Shown: positions 18,601 through 25,160, numbered from the stretch's first letter. The stretch: DNA of 64,000 nt from Bin127 sp965203505 (GCA_965203505.1 OZ241880.1:2666001-2730000), one strand, 5' to 3'. A program made the numbers and translations. Notes: generated from the letters alone by a model not told the origin.

Positions 18601-19650
18601 GGTGATTTTGTCTGCGTTAGTCTGAGGTGCAATCGGTGCCGTGTATGAGGCAACTGTGCTGTTAATTGCGATCACTGTGCCTTGGTCTGCTGACCACATG
18701 CTTTCGACCGATGCGGGTATCGCGGTCAACGTTGATCCGGAATTGTCATAGACTGCGACCACGAGCATTTGGGATTGGCCCGCTTCGATCGAGAAGCTTG
18801 AGGGATCAATGTCGATTGTTGAGATGCACGGATCTGCCGCTGGGACCCTTATTTGCAAGCCATTGTTCGGTTTCGTTGGCACCACGGCGTTGTCGTCGGC
18901 GAAAACTGCATTCGCCGTGATATTGAGGGTTCGGGAATTGCAGGTCATCCCGGTCTGTCTTCGAGCAACGAAGGTTTCACTCGAATCTGTAAACATTGAA
19001 ACGTGGCAAGTTACTTCGCTCGTACTTGCTTTGCACCCGGATGGCAACATAGAAAATCCCGTGTCCCCGCCGAAAGAGATGGTGATGCCGGGATCGGGTG
19101 ACAGCGCCCGACGTTCGACCGTAACGTTCCAAGTGGCTGAAAAGTCTGTCGTGTCATAGGCCGGTTCAGAAATCGTGATACCGGCACAGTTCCGCTTCCT
19201 GTATCTCAAAATGCGGCTGGATGACGCGGCTGGCACTGACTCTCCGTTGAGTGTTGCGTTGGCTCTTAGTCGCACTCGGTCGTTATTGCAAATGTGTGCG
19301 ATTGACGTGGCGAGTGTGACGACTAACGTGTCGTTCGCGGGAACTTCACAGTCCCAACCACCTTCGATTGCTGAGCAGTGTTGCGACGATTCCATGACGT
19401 TAGTTCCGATACTGCTTGTCGCAGTCAATCGGATAGTGCCCGCTTCGGAAGCGTTGTTAGTTATCTCGACGTCCCAGTAACCGGTATCTGTACGGACGTC
19501 GTGACGCGCACCTGTCACGTTAATTTGAAAGTCGGCGGCATCAGGCGATGAGGAGATGCGGGTTTGGTAAAGCGCGGTGGTAAGAACTGCCGCGGCGATT
19601 GCGACGACCAGAAGTGAAAGGACGTGAGTTGTAGATCGGCGATTCGGCAC
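15700..19650 (-). CDS. Large fibronectin type III surface protein with Thr/Pro linkers
   Basis: The 1316-residue protein has an N-terminal signal/anchor helix (about 10-27), Cys-containing beta-rich domains of CARDB/DUF11 character (about 40-375), a TPTPTFTPTPSPTPTS linker (about 378-480), two FnIII domains, a second TPTPSPTP linker and two more FnIII domains. A third linker (VVPRDE and similar) and a fifth FnIII domain (PPEDFHAVQGRDAVRMFWDE) follow, then a membrane helix LLILGHALILIGI near residue 1230. This suits a cell-surface adhesion or scaffold protein. The last roughly 50 residues (from about PRGRPTTVPF) are translated from the dispersed repeat at 15738-15895, so the original stop appears lost. 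Start is GTG without a clear ribosome-binding site. Confidence 0.8.
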   Translation of the reverse strand: MPNRRSTTHVLSLLVVAIAAAVLTTALYQTRISSSPDAADFQINVTGARHDVRTDTGYWDVEITNNASEAGTIRLTATSSIGTNVMESSQHCSAIEGGWDCEVPANDTLVVTLATSIAHICNNDRVRLRANATLNGESVPAASSSRILRYRKRNCAGITISEPAYDTTDFSATWNVTVERRALSPDPGITISFGGDTGFSMLPSGCKASTSEVTCHVSMFTDSSETFVARRQTGMTCNSRTLNITANAVFADDNAVVPTKPNNGLQIRVPAADPCISTIDIDPSSFSIEAGQSQMLVVAVYDNSGSTLTAIPASVESMWSADQGTVIAINSTVASYTAPIAPQTNADKITVMLKYAGSTFTAIATVELTEPRTVPTPTPTPTFTPTPSPTPTSTPTSTATPTPTFTPTPSPTPTSTPTSTATPTPTFTPTPSPTPTSTSTATSTATATPTPNATATATATYTPSPTPSPTPSPTINPPAISLVALESDGAVIEWEPDTESPSSIAGFELRWSPQTPGADIMPVNLSSDDRTYKIRDAKAKTRYEIELVAVYTDGLRLVAKTQMLFDVPRTQDMRLEIVSATQVIIAWDPPVIDDGVIKRPVNRYEVSWHLQGSTDPAEIRLLDSDAKSFAVSRLEPESRYTFTLRAANGFGFGEATLRSIETPQSPSPATPTPTPTPSPTPTPTSTPTPDTRPLSVSFTDLRDDDAVVSWQVDASLTGTIDRFELSWSPPTDENLTMPVILTPTTREYRIAGVKAKVRYAIALEMVTTDGKALSDALELLLDVPLPPRVQVNEISETDLLITWTELSDSANVVQRPVEKYEIYWEIVGDDSEPLFEVLDADKRRFELNDLVRGATYEIAVRALNAFGASEATFIAYEVPLPRPEPNPTQTASPSATPTTVVPRDEVPEPKPTQTVSPSETSPTVVPRDDARARRSRTRVGDPQPPEDFHAVQGRDAVRMFWDEPIYDGGADVLAYAVDWMPEPPPFPMFMSSDDESISVYGLRTGVRYRVRVKAFNRIDDSMAATQKIAMAHSLVRFRDFDPFTGSVANGRPTILRNDDALSGFELHADAVSLFWGDHMKVEVRRLERDESMASHQEHTESVLASDVFGVKQSIDSRRSKFDDSAGKYEFVEPLRVCIATSDAPSDLPSGYSIGQITQDNNLLAFDSTSNSDETQIKTCARVPTIDINRETRYAVFATPHQENHPQIDQNVAESQTAENTPIVPTLLILGHALILIGIRITNPNRHKHPLQNPIEANPRGRPTTVPFRSAKGDAERSERRGMPGAEGPPGCPRSRGKCPKDKGGANRPIPRIPIQI
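15738..15895 (+). repeat. Dispersed repeat, long multi-module copy inside the FnIII gene 3' end
   Basis: Module A (CGCCCCCTTTGTCCTTCGG ...) is followed by a CCCGGCGGCCCTTCCGCCCC segment, a CGTCCCCTTTCGC/GCGAAAGGGGACG hairpin and a GGGCGACCACGAGGG module. The same order recurs near 19817 and partly at 20951. It encodes, on the opposite strand, the C-terminal tail of the FnIII protein. Confidence 0.85.
18340..18520 (-). repeat. 66-bp tandem repeat coding for a Thr/Pro/Ser linker
   Basis: The 66-base unit containing GTGAACGTCGGCGTTGGCGT occurs three times at exact 66-base spacing (18371, 18437, 18503), nearly identical at the DNA level. It encodes 22-residue TPTPTFTPTPSPTPTS-type units of the linker. 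Near-identity implies recent expansion. Confidence 0.9.
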
Positions 19651-20007
19651 CGTCGAGGCGCCACGTTGTTAGCAGGCAACGCGTCATAAACAGGCACATG
19701 ACGCGTCGAGGCATTTTCGTTATGTTTCTTATTAGCGCCAAAGACATTATTGCATTTATTTTGTTAGTTGGCAAGTGTCTTGATTTCTGGTGTAGCGGTA
19801 GTTACTCTGTGGGGGCATTTGCGCCGTGGGGTGGGGGCAACCCGGCGGCCCTTCCCCGGGCATACCCCTGCGTTCTTGTGTCGGTCTCTTGGGCTCCGCG
19901 TCCCCTTTCGCTGGGCGAAAGGGGACGGTGCCTCGCCCTCCTTCCTCCCTGGGCCCCTCGCCCTAGCCCTCTCCCACGGAGGGGAGAGGGGATTGTTGTT
20001 GTTGGGC
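19651..20007. repeat. Intergenic region filled with dispersed-repeat modules
   Basis: From about 19817 the sequence repeats modules of the 15738 copy: GGGGGCAACCCGGCGGCCCT, a CCGGGCATACCCCTGCGTTC segment and the CGTCCCCTTTCGC/GCGAAAGGGGACG hairpin, then a CCTCTCCC/GGGAGAGG inverted repeat near 19968-19990. The CGGACATTTCCCC part is degenerate. No gene is supported here. Confidence 0.7.
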
Positions 20008-20145
20008 GATTCAGGCTCAGCTGTGTTGAAAACCTGCATCAAACACGACGCTTTTGGGTGAAGTGCGTCGCGGATCAGTCTTCTTCGCGGGGTCGTCGGG
20101 AGAGAATGTCTGAAAGTTCAACAGACCGTCTTCTGGGTGGGCGAT
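20008..20145. repeat. Truncated duplicate of the small-gene 3' end (copy 1)
   Basis: About 137 bases match 20301-20440 with scattered substitutions and one single-base indel: GTGTTGAAAACCTGCATCAA and the following ACACGACGCTTTTGGG are identical. The duplication covers the last about 20 codons of the gene at 20369-20542 and its downstream flank. Confidence 0.88.
20075..20137 (-). pseudogene. 3'-end remnant of the 57-residue gene
   Basis: On the minus strand this piece reads RSVELSDILSRRPREED then stop, aligned to RSAELSDILTRRPSEED of the intact gene at 20369. Sequence upstream of this segment is unrelated, so the copy lacks a start and is a duplicated fragment. Confidence 0.75.
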
Positions 20146-20300
20146 GGGGTCACTACGCGCCCCTTCGTCCTTCTGCCACGTCGTAGCCGTGGTTACTCTG
20201 CGTGGCACATTTCCCTCGCGAGGGCGTGCAACCCGGCCGCACGTCCACCCCGGGGCACCCCCTTTAATTTCCCCTCGGAGAGGGGTAGCGTGGTGGCGGC

Positions 20301-20440
20301 CGATTCAGGTTCATCTGTGTTGAAAACCTGCATCAAACACGACGCTTTTGGGCGAAGTGCCGCGCGGATCAGTCTTCTTCACTGGGTCGTCGGGTGAGAA
20401 TGTCTGAAAGTTCGGCAGACCGTCTTCGGGCTGGGCCGAC
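20301..20440. repeat. Direct repeat copy 2 (spans the intact small-gene 3' end)
   Basis: This is the partner of 20008-20145, offset 293-294 bases. It includes the stop codon of the intact small gene at 20369. Between the copies lie about 155 bases with a degenerate dispersed-repeat segment (CATTTCCCTCGCGAGGGCGT). Confidence 0.88.
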
Positions 20441-20542
20441 GGTTTCTCGGTCGACCATGATGCCCTGAAGCAACCGCATGTCGCGTAATTCGTTGGTCAG
20501 ATTCTCGATCGCTTTGCCATGTTGTTCTTGGGCGGACATCAT
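20369..20542 (-). CDS. Small hypothetical protein, last of an overlapping trio
   Basis: The protein is 56 or 57 residues (tandem ATGATG start; the second, at 20539, is better spaced from AGGA). It is charged and helical: SAQEQHGKAIENLTNELRDM suggests an amphipathic or coiled-coil helix, and the C-terminus is RRRSAELSDILTRRPSEED. Its ATG overlaps the stop of the 29-residue membrane peptide gene (ATGA). A truncated duplicate of its 3' end lies about 290 bases downstream. I do not recognise a family. Confidence 0.6.
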   Translation of the reverse strand: MMSAQEQHGKAIENLTNELRDMRLLQGIMVDRETVGPARRRSAELSDILTRRPSEED

Positions 20543-20628
20543 TTTCCTATCCACATCCCAACAACGATCCCAACCCCTAAACCGCCGAAAAATATGGTCA
20601 ACCCGACACCGATGTAGGTCCAAATCAC
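20539..20628 (-). CDS. Tiny 29-residue single-helix membrane peptide
   Basis: The GTG at 20628 overlaps the stop of the preceding gene (GTGA), and the TGA stop overlaps the next ATG. The peptide begins VIWTYIGVGLTIFF and continues with a Gly-rich hydrophobic run to WIGK, one transmembrane helix with repeated GxxxG-like spacing. The double overlap with both neighbours argues that it is translated by coupling. No family is recognised; small holin-like or membrane-anchor roles are speculation. Confidence 0.55.
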   Translation of the reverse strand: MIWTYIGVGLTIFFGGLGVGIVVGMWIGK

Positions 20629-20849
20629 TGATATTTGTCCATCAGCTCTTTGGCCTCGGCGACCAACAGGTTGATGCGTTCCCGTCGCTTGGCACTGTAT
20701 GTCGCAAAGTCAGGACGCATAGGTTTGCCTTGCCTATGTGCTTCTAATTCCCCGTCGATCTCGTCCTCAATCGCTTTGAGTTCTTTGTTGAGATAGTCGA
20801 GACGTTCGATGTCCGCTGAACTCGCGACTGGCCTGTCCACTGTGACCAT
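20625..20849 (-). CDS. Small coiled-coil hypothetical protein, first of an overlapping trio
   Basis: The protein is 74 residues from ATG 20849, which has CTTGGGAG at good spacing; a further-upstream ATG at 20888 falls inside a likely -10 element and is rejected. It is strongly helical and charged (IERLDYLNKELKAIEDEIDG, later RRERINLLVAEAKELMDKYQ), consistent with a coiled coil. It heads the group of three overlapping small genes. Family not recognised. Confidence 0.6.
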   Translation of the reverse strand: MVTVDRPVASSADIERLDYLNKELKAIEDEIDGELEAHRQGKPMRPDFATYSAKRRERINLLVAEAKELMDKYQ

Positions 20850-20883
20850 AGGTTGCACTCCCAAGATTTTGTGCCTTGAATCT

Positions 20884-20910
20884 AGCATATCTTGCGGGCA
20901 TGTCAGTCAA
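20884..20910 (-). promoter_or_regulatory. Possible promoter of the small-gene trio
   Basis: Minus-strand TTGACT (20905-20910) and TATGCT (20884-20889) are separated by 15 bases, shorter than the optimal 17. They lie 35 bases before the chosen start of the first small gene. Confidence 0.4.
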
Positions 20911-20950
20911 GGTTGGTGGATGGGGTGGTGGGTGGCTCGGTGGCTGCGCG

Positions 20951-21085
20951 CGCCCCCTTTGTCTTTCGGACATTTCCCCCGCGGAGCGGGGGCAACCCGG
21001 CCGCCCCCTCACACCGGGCGACCACAAGGGATCGCCCCTACGCGGGTTGGGCGGCGGCATGGGCGACCACGAGAATTCGTGGTTG
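20951..21085 (+). repeat. Dispersed repeat, multi-module copy
   Basis: Module A (CGCCCCCTTTGTCTTTCGG, ACATTTCCCCCGCGGAGCGG), GGCAACCCGGCCGCCCCCTC, then GGGCGACCACAAGGGATCGC and a diverged second GGGCGACCACGAG. It occupies the stretch between the small-gene trio and the Zn-ribbon gene; no gene is seen there. Confidence 0.85.
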
Positions 21086-21154
21086 GGGCGGGGTAGCCGT
21101 TGATGTTGCGGCTTGTGATCGATGGCTATCGGTAGCCGTGGGCTAGTGCTTAGA

Positions 21155-21424
21155 TCAGGAGGATTTGCGGGGCCGTCCGCGTCCGCGACCGCCGGCGGCT
21201 TTTGCGCCGTACCAGGAAGAGTATTCGAACGAGTTTCGGAACTGTTTTTTTGCGCCGCATTTACGGCAAGTGCCGGTGGATTCGGGACCGTTTGGGGCTT
21301 CGATTTTCCAGTGGCAGTTGGTGCCTTCGAGTTGGCATTTGGTGAGCTCCTCGACTTCCTCGTCCTGCTCTTCCTCGATTTGTTTTTTTGTGTTGCGGCG
21401 GCTGGCGGTCTTCTTGGTGGTCAT
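21155..21424 (-). CDS. Zinc-ribbon protein with AT-hook-like tail
   Basis: The 89-residue protein starts at ATG 21424 (MTTKKTASRRNTKKQIEEE). After a charged N-terminus comes a Cys-rich core, KCQLEGTNCHWKIEAPNG, then TCRKCGAKKQFRNSFEYSSW, giving two Cys/His groups that could bind one zinc. The C-terminus GGRGRGRPRKSS contains an AT-hook GRPRK. It may bind DNA or RNA, an inference. It lies downstream of rplL on the same strand, where rpoB is often found in other bacteria. Confidence 0.7.
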   Translation of the reverse strand: MTTKKTASRRNTKKQIEEEQDEEVEELTKCQLEGTNCHWKIEAPNGPESTGTCRKCGAKKQFRNSFEYSSWYGAKAAGGRGRGRPRKSS

Positions 21425-21660
21425 TTCGGTTGCGCCTGTGAGGGTTTGAGATGTTTGGTTAATTGGCGCCGTTGTCGGAGATCGATGCACGATATCGATC
21501 GGTTGCGTCGTGGGGTGTAATGCGCGTCGGTATGACGGAAGAGACCCGGTGGCGGCGGATGCGTCGCCCTCGAGATCCGGAGGAGGCTGAGGGGCGACGC
21601 TGTCCCTATTGTAGCGCGAAGCCAGACGAGAGTGAACATTTGGCTTTGCGGGGAGGGATT

Positions 21661-22044
21661 TCAGTTGATTTCGACGGAAGCTCCGGCGGCTTCGAGCTTT
21701 TCTTTGGCTTCGTCGGCGGATTCTTTTCCGATCTGCTCGAGGACGAGAACGGGGGCGGATTCGACGAGGTCTTTGGCTTCTTTGAGTCCGAGGGGAGTGA
21801 CTTCGCGAACGGCTTTGATGACGTTAATCTTCTTTGCCCCGATGTCGGTGATTTTGACATCGAACTCGGTCTGCTCTTCGGCCTCTTCGGCTTCGGCGAC
21901 TGCGACAGCTCCGGGAGCCATAGCGACGGGCATGGGCGCTGCGCTGACGCCGAACTCTTCCTCGATCGCTTTTACGATGTCAGCGAGGTCGAGAACGGAC
22001 ATCGATTTGATCTCGTCGATGAATTGTTCTTTTGTGAGAGCCAT
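21661..22044 (-). CDS. rplL: 50S ribosomal protein L7/L12
   Basis: The 127-residue protein has the L7/L12 dimerisation helices at the N-terminus (MALTKEQFIDEIKSMSVLDL), an Ala-rich hinge and the C-terminal factor-binding domain (FDVKITDIGAKKINVIKAVR, LGLKEAKDLVESAP). L7/L12 forms the stalk that recruits EF-Tu and EF-G. The ATG is preceded by AAAAGGAGA. It follows rplJ by about 110 bases. Confidence 0.98.
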   Translation of the reverse strand: MALTKEQFIDEIKSMSVLDLADIVKAIEEEFGVSAAPMPVAMAPGAVAVAEAEEAEEQTEFDVKITDIGAKKINVIKAVREVTPLGLKEAKDLVESAPVLVLEQIGKESADEAKEKLEAAGASVEIN

Positions 22045-22151
22045 TTGGTGTCTCCTTTTTGGGTTTATGGCTGGGGTTTTGGTTGGTTGGGCATCCCCTG
22101 CGAGCGTCGCTTTCGTCAGTCTTTTGGGCTTCGCGAAGGGGACTGGGTGGT

Positions 22152-22691
22152 TTATGCTGCTTCGTCTTCGGCGGCTTTTCTTTGTTCTGCGATTTGTTCA
22201 AGTGCGCTGGCTAGGTTTTGGACGGGTGCGTTGAGGACTCTTGCGAGTGCCATCAGCGGTCCGTTCATGGATGAGGCCAGCATTCCGATGAGTTGTTCTT
22301 TGGAGGGTAGGTCGGCGATCTGCTCGACGCGGTTTGCGTTGATGATTTCGCTTTCCATGACGCCGCCGAGGATTTCGACGCTGATGCTCTGGTCTTTGAT
22401 GGAAGTTGTGAGTGCTTTGACTGTGGTTGTGATGTCGTCATCGGCGATGACGTATGCGGTTGGGCCGTCGATGATGGATTCGATGTCTTCGATGCCGAGT
22501 TCATCGGCTGCGAGCTTGACGATGTTGTTTTTTGCGATCAACATCCTTCCGCCGCCGTTGGTGATGTCGCGTCGGAGGTCGTTCATCTGCGAAGCGTTGA
22601 CGTTGGAGTATCGTGCGGTGACGATGAGGGGTTTATCCTTCATGCGGTCAAGCAGTGTGGTGAGGAGTTGTTGGTTACGTTCGGATGGCAT
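22152..22691 (-). CDS. rplJ: 50S ribosomal protein L10
   Basis: The 179-residue protein starts at ATG 22691 (MPSERNQQLLTTLLDRMKDK); an in-frame ATG at 22739 would add 16 residues not typical of the family. Recognisable blocks are YSNVNASQMNDLRRDI, LIAKNNIVKLAADELG and DGPTAYVIADDDI. L10 anchors L7/L12 dimers to the ribosome. The leader contains a terminator-like hairpin at 22811-22876 and a dispersed-repeat copy. Confidence 0.95.
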   Translation of the reverse strand: MPSERNQQLLTTLLDRMKDKPLIVTARYSNVNASQMNDLRRDITNGGGRMLIAKNNIVKLAADELGIEDIESIIDGPTAYVIADDDITTTVKALTTSIKDQSISVEILGGVMESEIINANRVEQIADLPSKEQLIGMLASSMNGPLMALARVLNAPVQNLASALEQIAEQRKAAEDEAA

Positions 22692-22767
22692 GGTGGTGGT
22701 TTTTCTGTTGGTGTCGCCTTGTACTGTCGCCTTGGGCATCCCCCGCTCGCATCACTTCGTTTGTTAG

Positions 22768-22814
22768 CGCCCCCTTTGTCCTTCGGACATTTCCCCCGCG
22801 GAGCGGGGGAAACC
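22768..22814 (+). repeat. Dispersed repeat, module A copy in the rplJ leader
   Basis: CGCCCCCTTTGTCCTTCGG followed by ACATTTCCCCCGCGGAGCGGGGGAAACC. It is the last copy found when moving rightwards and lies between the attenuator-like hairpin and the rplJ start. Confidence 0.85.
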
Positions 22815-22985
22815 AAAAGAAAAAGGCCTCGTGCTGGCTGCGTTTCGGGTTGGGGGTTGCAGCGCGCGACGAGGCGTTTCGGGGTTGTCTACGGCGTGGT
22901 TTGTGGGTTGGCCGTAGTGTGAAGAGCCTCGGCGGGCGACGTTTTTGTCTTTAGTCTCCCTCTCGTTATCGGTGGGGAGCTCCCG
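22811..22985 (-). promoter_or_regulatory. Probable L10 leader with intrinsic terminator/attenuator
   Basis: On the minus strand a CTACGGC/GCCGTAG stem (22889-22917) with a CCGTAGAC motif resembling the L10-binding leader is followed by a long hairpin. That hairpin is GCCTCGT/ACGAGGC with inner GCTGC/GCAGC at 22826-22875, and then CTTTTTCTTTT. It precedes rplJ by about 120 bases. Known precedent: rplJL autoregulation by L10 through leader RNA attenuation. It could instead simply end the rplK-rplA transcript. Confidence 0.65.
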
Positions 22986-23080
22986 CTGTCTGCAGCCGGC
23001 GATTTCGATTTCTGGTCAGAAGTTTGGGGTTTGTTCTGGGCTCCGTCGTTGTTGTGTTTCGAATGCGACTATGTTCAATT

Positions 23081-23800
23081 CTAATCAGAAACGGTGAGGG
23101 TATCCAAACTTGGGAGGTTTACTTTGACGCCGGGGCCCATCGCTGAGCACAGGGTTGCGGTCTTGATGAATGGGCCTTTGACGCCGTCGGGTTTTGCGCG
23201 TGTGATGGTGTCGTATACGGCTGCGAGGTTGTTGAGGAGTTGTTCGTCGGTGAAGGATCGACGTCCGATGCGGGCGTGCAGGTTGGCGTGCCGGTCCATA
23301 CGGATCTCTTGGCGGCCTTGTCGAGCGGCGTTTATGGCGGATTCGATTTGGTTCGGCTGGACGACGGTGTTGTTGCGCGGGTTGGGCATCAGGCCGCGGG
23401 GTCCTAGCACGCGTCCTAGCCGTCCGACTTTGGGCATCTGGTCCGGAGTTGCGAGTGAGACTTCCCAATCGGTCCATCCGCCTTGTATTCGTTCGAGCAT
23501 TTCGTCGTCGACGATGAAGTCTGCGCCGGCTTCGGTAGCGATGCGTGCGGCTTCACCTTCGGCGAATACGAGGACTCGGACGACGTCGCCTAGGGAGTGC
23601 GGCAACGCGACGACTTCTCGCAGCTGCTGGTCGGCGTGACGGGGGTCGGCGTGGGTTGCGACGTGGATTTCTATGCTTTCGTCGAATTTGGCGGTTGCGG
23701 ATTCACGCGTGCGTTTGACGGCGTCGGGAGCATCGAGAAGGTCTCTAGGGACGGTTGCGTGAACTTGGCGGTATCGCTTGCTGTGTTTTTGTCTGGGCAT
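23081..23800 (-). CDS. rplA: 50S ribosomal protein L1
   Basis: The 239-residue protein has L1 signatures: KFDESIEIHVATHADPRHAD, VLVFAEGEAA, and MPKVGRLGRVLGPRGLMPNP, the family hallmark. The C-terminus GPGVKVNLPSLDTLTVSD is also typical. L1 binds 23S rRNA at the E-site stalk and often autoregulates its own operon. It lies 40 bases after rplK. Confidence 0.98.
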   Translation of the reverse strand: MPRQKHSKRYRQVHATVPRDLLDAPDAVKRTRESATAKFDESIEIHVATHADPRHADQQLREVVALPHSLGDVVRVLVFAEGEAARIATEAGADFIVDDEMLERIQGGWTDWEVSLATPDQMPKVGRLGRVLGPRGLMPNPRNNTVVQPNQIESAINAARQGRQEIRMDRHANLHARIGRRSFTDEQLLNNLAAVYDTITRAKPDGVKGPFIKTATLCSAMGPGVKVNLPSLDTLTVSD

Positions 23801-23840
23801 GTCGGGATGGTTCTGCTTGTGATGGATTCGGTTGAGATTA

Positions 23841-24266
23841 TCAATCGACGACTAGGATGCCCATGCTTCGGGCGGAGCCTTCGATTACGTTCATGGCGGC
23901 GTCGATGTCGTTTGCGTTCAACTCTTCGATTTTGGTTTCGGCGATCTGCTTAAGCTGGTCGCGAGATATGGATCCGGCGATTGCGGTTCCGGGAGTTTGG
24001 GAACCGGCTTCGACGCCGGCGGCTTGTTTGATGAGCGCTGATGCGGGCGGCGATTTGACGACGAAGGAGAATGATCGATCGGCGTAGACGTCGATGGCGG
24101 CGCGTACGATCATGCCGCGCTGGGAGGATGATCGTTCGTTGAACTCTTTGATGAAGAGTGGGATGTTGATTCCGTGTTGGCCGAGGGCGGGACCAACCGG
24201 GGGTGCGGGTGATGCCTCGCCGGCGGCCAGCTGGAGGTTTACTTTAGCTACTACTTTGCGTGCCAA
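23841..24266 (-). CDS. rplK: 50S ribosomal protein L11
   Basis: The 141-residue protein begins at TTG 24266 (ARKVVAKVNLQLAAGEASPA) and contains PPVGPALGQHGINIPLFIKEF, ADRSFSFVVKSPPASALI and the C-terminal RNA-binding SARSMGILV. L11 forms the GTPase-associated centre. The TTG start is the only start that gives the expected N-terminus. It follows nusG by about 60 bases. Confidence 0.97.
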   Translation of the reverse strand: MARKVVAKVNLQLAAGEASPAPPVGPALGQHGINIPLFIKEFNERSSSQRGMIVRAAIDVYADRSFSFVVKSPPASALIKQAAGVEAGSQTPGTAIAGSISRDQLKQIAETKIEELNANDIDAAMNVIEGSARSMGILVVD

Positions 24267-24328
24267 TTCGATCTATTCCAATCTGGCTTTTCGTGGCGAA
24301 AATCGAATGTCCGGCGCGAACGGTTGCG

Positions 24329-24901
24329 TTATGCCTTCTCGACCGAGAGGAACGGGAGTTCGACCGGAGTGTCTTGGCCGAAGAACGAGACAGTGACGCG
24401 GAGGGTTCCGCGGTGTCCCATGACTTCGTCGACGGTGCCGCTGAATTCTGAGAATGGTCCGTCTTTGATCGTGACGATGTCACCGCGCTCGAAACCGAAG
24501 TTGACCTGCGGGCTGTCGCCGGAGGGACCTTGGATCATGCCCTGTGCTTCGTCGTCGGTCAGCGGGGTGGGTTTGGCTCTGCCTTCGTCGCCTTCTTCGA
24601 CCGAGATGAAGTTTGTGACGCCGGGGGTGTTTCGGACGACGTACCAACTGTCGTCGTTCATGACCATGTGAACTAGGAGGTATCCCGGGTACATGGTTTT
24701 TTGCACCTGCTTGGTTTCGCCGTCGGTCATTTGTACGACGGTTTGTTTGGGCACTACGGCATCGAAGATCTGGTCTTCGAAGTCCATCGTGATGATGCGT
24801 TGTTTGAGGTTTTGGCAGGTGCGATCCTCACGTCCTGAGTAGGTGTGTACGACGTACCATCTTGCCGTTCTGGGGATCGCGGGTGTTGATGCGGTAGTCA
24901 C
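24329..24901 (-). CDS. nusG: Transcription termination/antitermination factor NusG
   Basis: The 190-residue protein starts at GTG 24901 with AGCAGGA upstream. The NGN domain begins ARWYVVHTYSGREDRTCQNL and contains MYPGYLLVHMVMNDDSWYVV. The KOW domain contains FERGDIVTIKDGPFSEFSG. NusG couples RNA polymerase to translation or Rho. Its start lies three bases after the secE stop, so the pair is cotranscribed. Confidence 0.97.
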   Translation of the reverse strand: MTTASTPAIPRTARWYVVHTYSGREDRTCQNLKQRIITMDFEDQIFDAVVPKQTVVQMTDGETKQVQKTMYPGYLLVHMVMNDDSWYVVRNTPGVTNFISVEEGDEGRAKPTPLTDDEAQGMIQGPSGDSPQVNFGFERGDIVTIKDGPFSEFSGTVDEVMGHRGTLRVTVSFFGQDTPVELPFLSVEKA

Positions 24902-24903
24902 GT

Positions 24904-25137
24904 TTAGGTTCCTGCTAGGAGTGAGAAGATGCGTGCGAATACCCAGTCGAAAGCACCGAGGAATACGCCCATGACGGCGGCGAGTGCGATGACCAGGACG
25001 GTCAATCGGGACGCTTCTTGGCGTGTTGGCCATGTGACTTTTCGGAGTTCGGAGAATACGTCTCCGAAGAAACCGAAGATCGAAAAGCGCCTAGATGGCG
25101 TGATGCGCAGTTCGGGTCTGGCTCGGTTCTGGGCCAT
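24904..25137 (-). CDS. secE: Preprotein translocase subunit SecE
   Basis: The 77-residue protein has the SecE core: FFGDVFSELRKVTWPTRQEA followed by one hydrophobic helix (SRLTVLVIALAAVMGVFLGA). SecE is the essential small subunit of the SecYEG channel. The single-helix form is the usual bacterial short version. It sits between rpmG and nusG in the standard order. Confidence 0.96.
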   Translation of the reverse strand: MAQNRARPELRITPSRRFSIFGFFGDVFSELRKVTWPTRQEASRLTVLVIALAAVMGVFLGAFDWVFARIFSLLAGT

Positions 25138-25160
25138 TTCGTGTCCTTAATCGATCGATT

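Noticed and set aside
555..22814. Dispersed repeats as CRISPR or insertion sequences
   Set aside because: Copies are far apart, lack regular spacers and contain no transposase frame.
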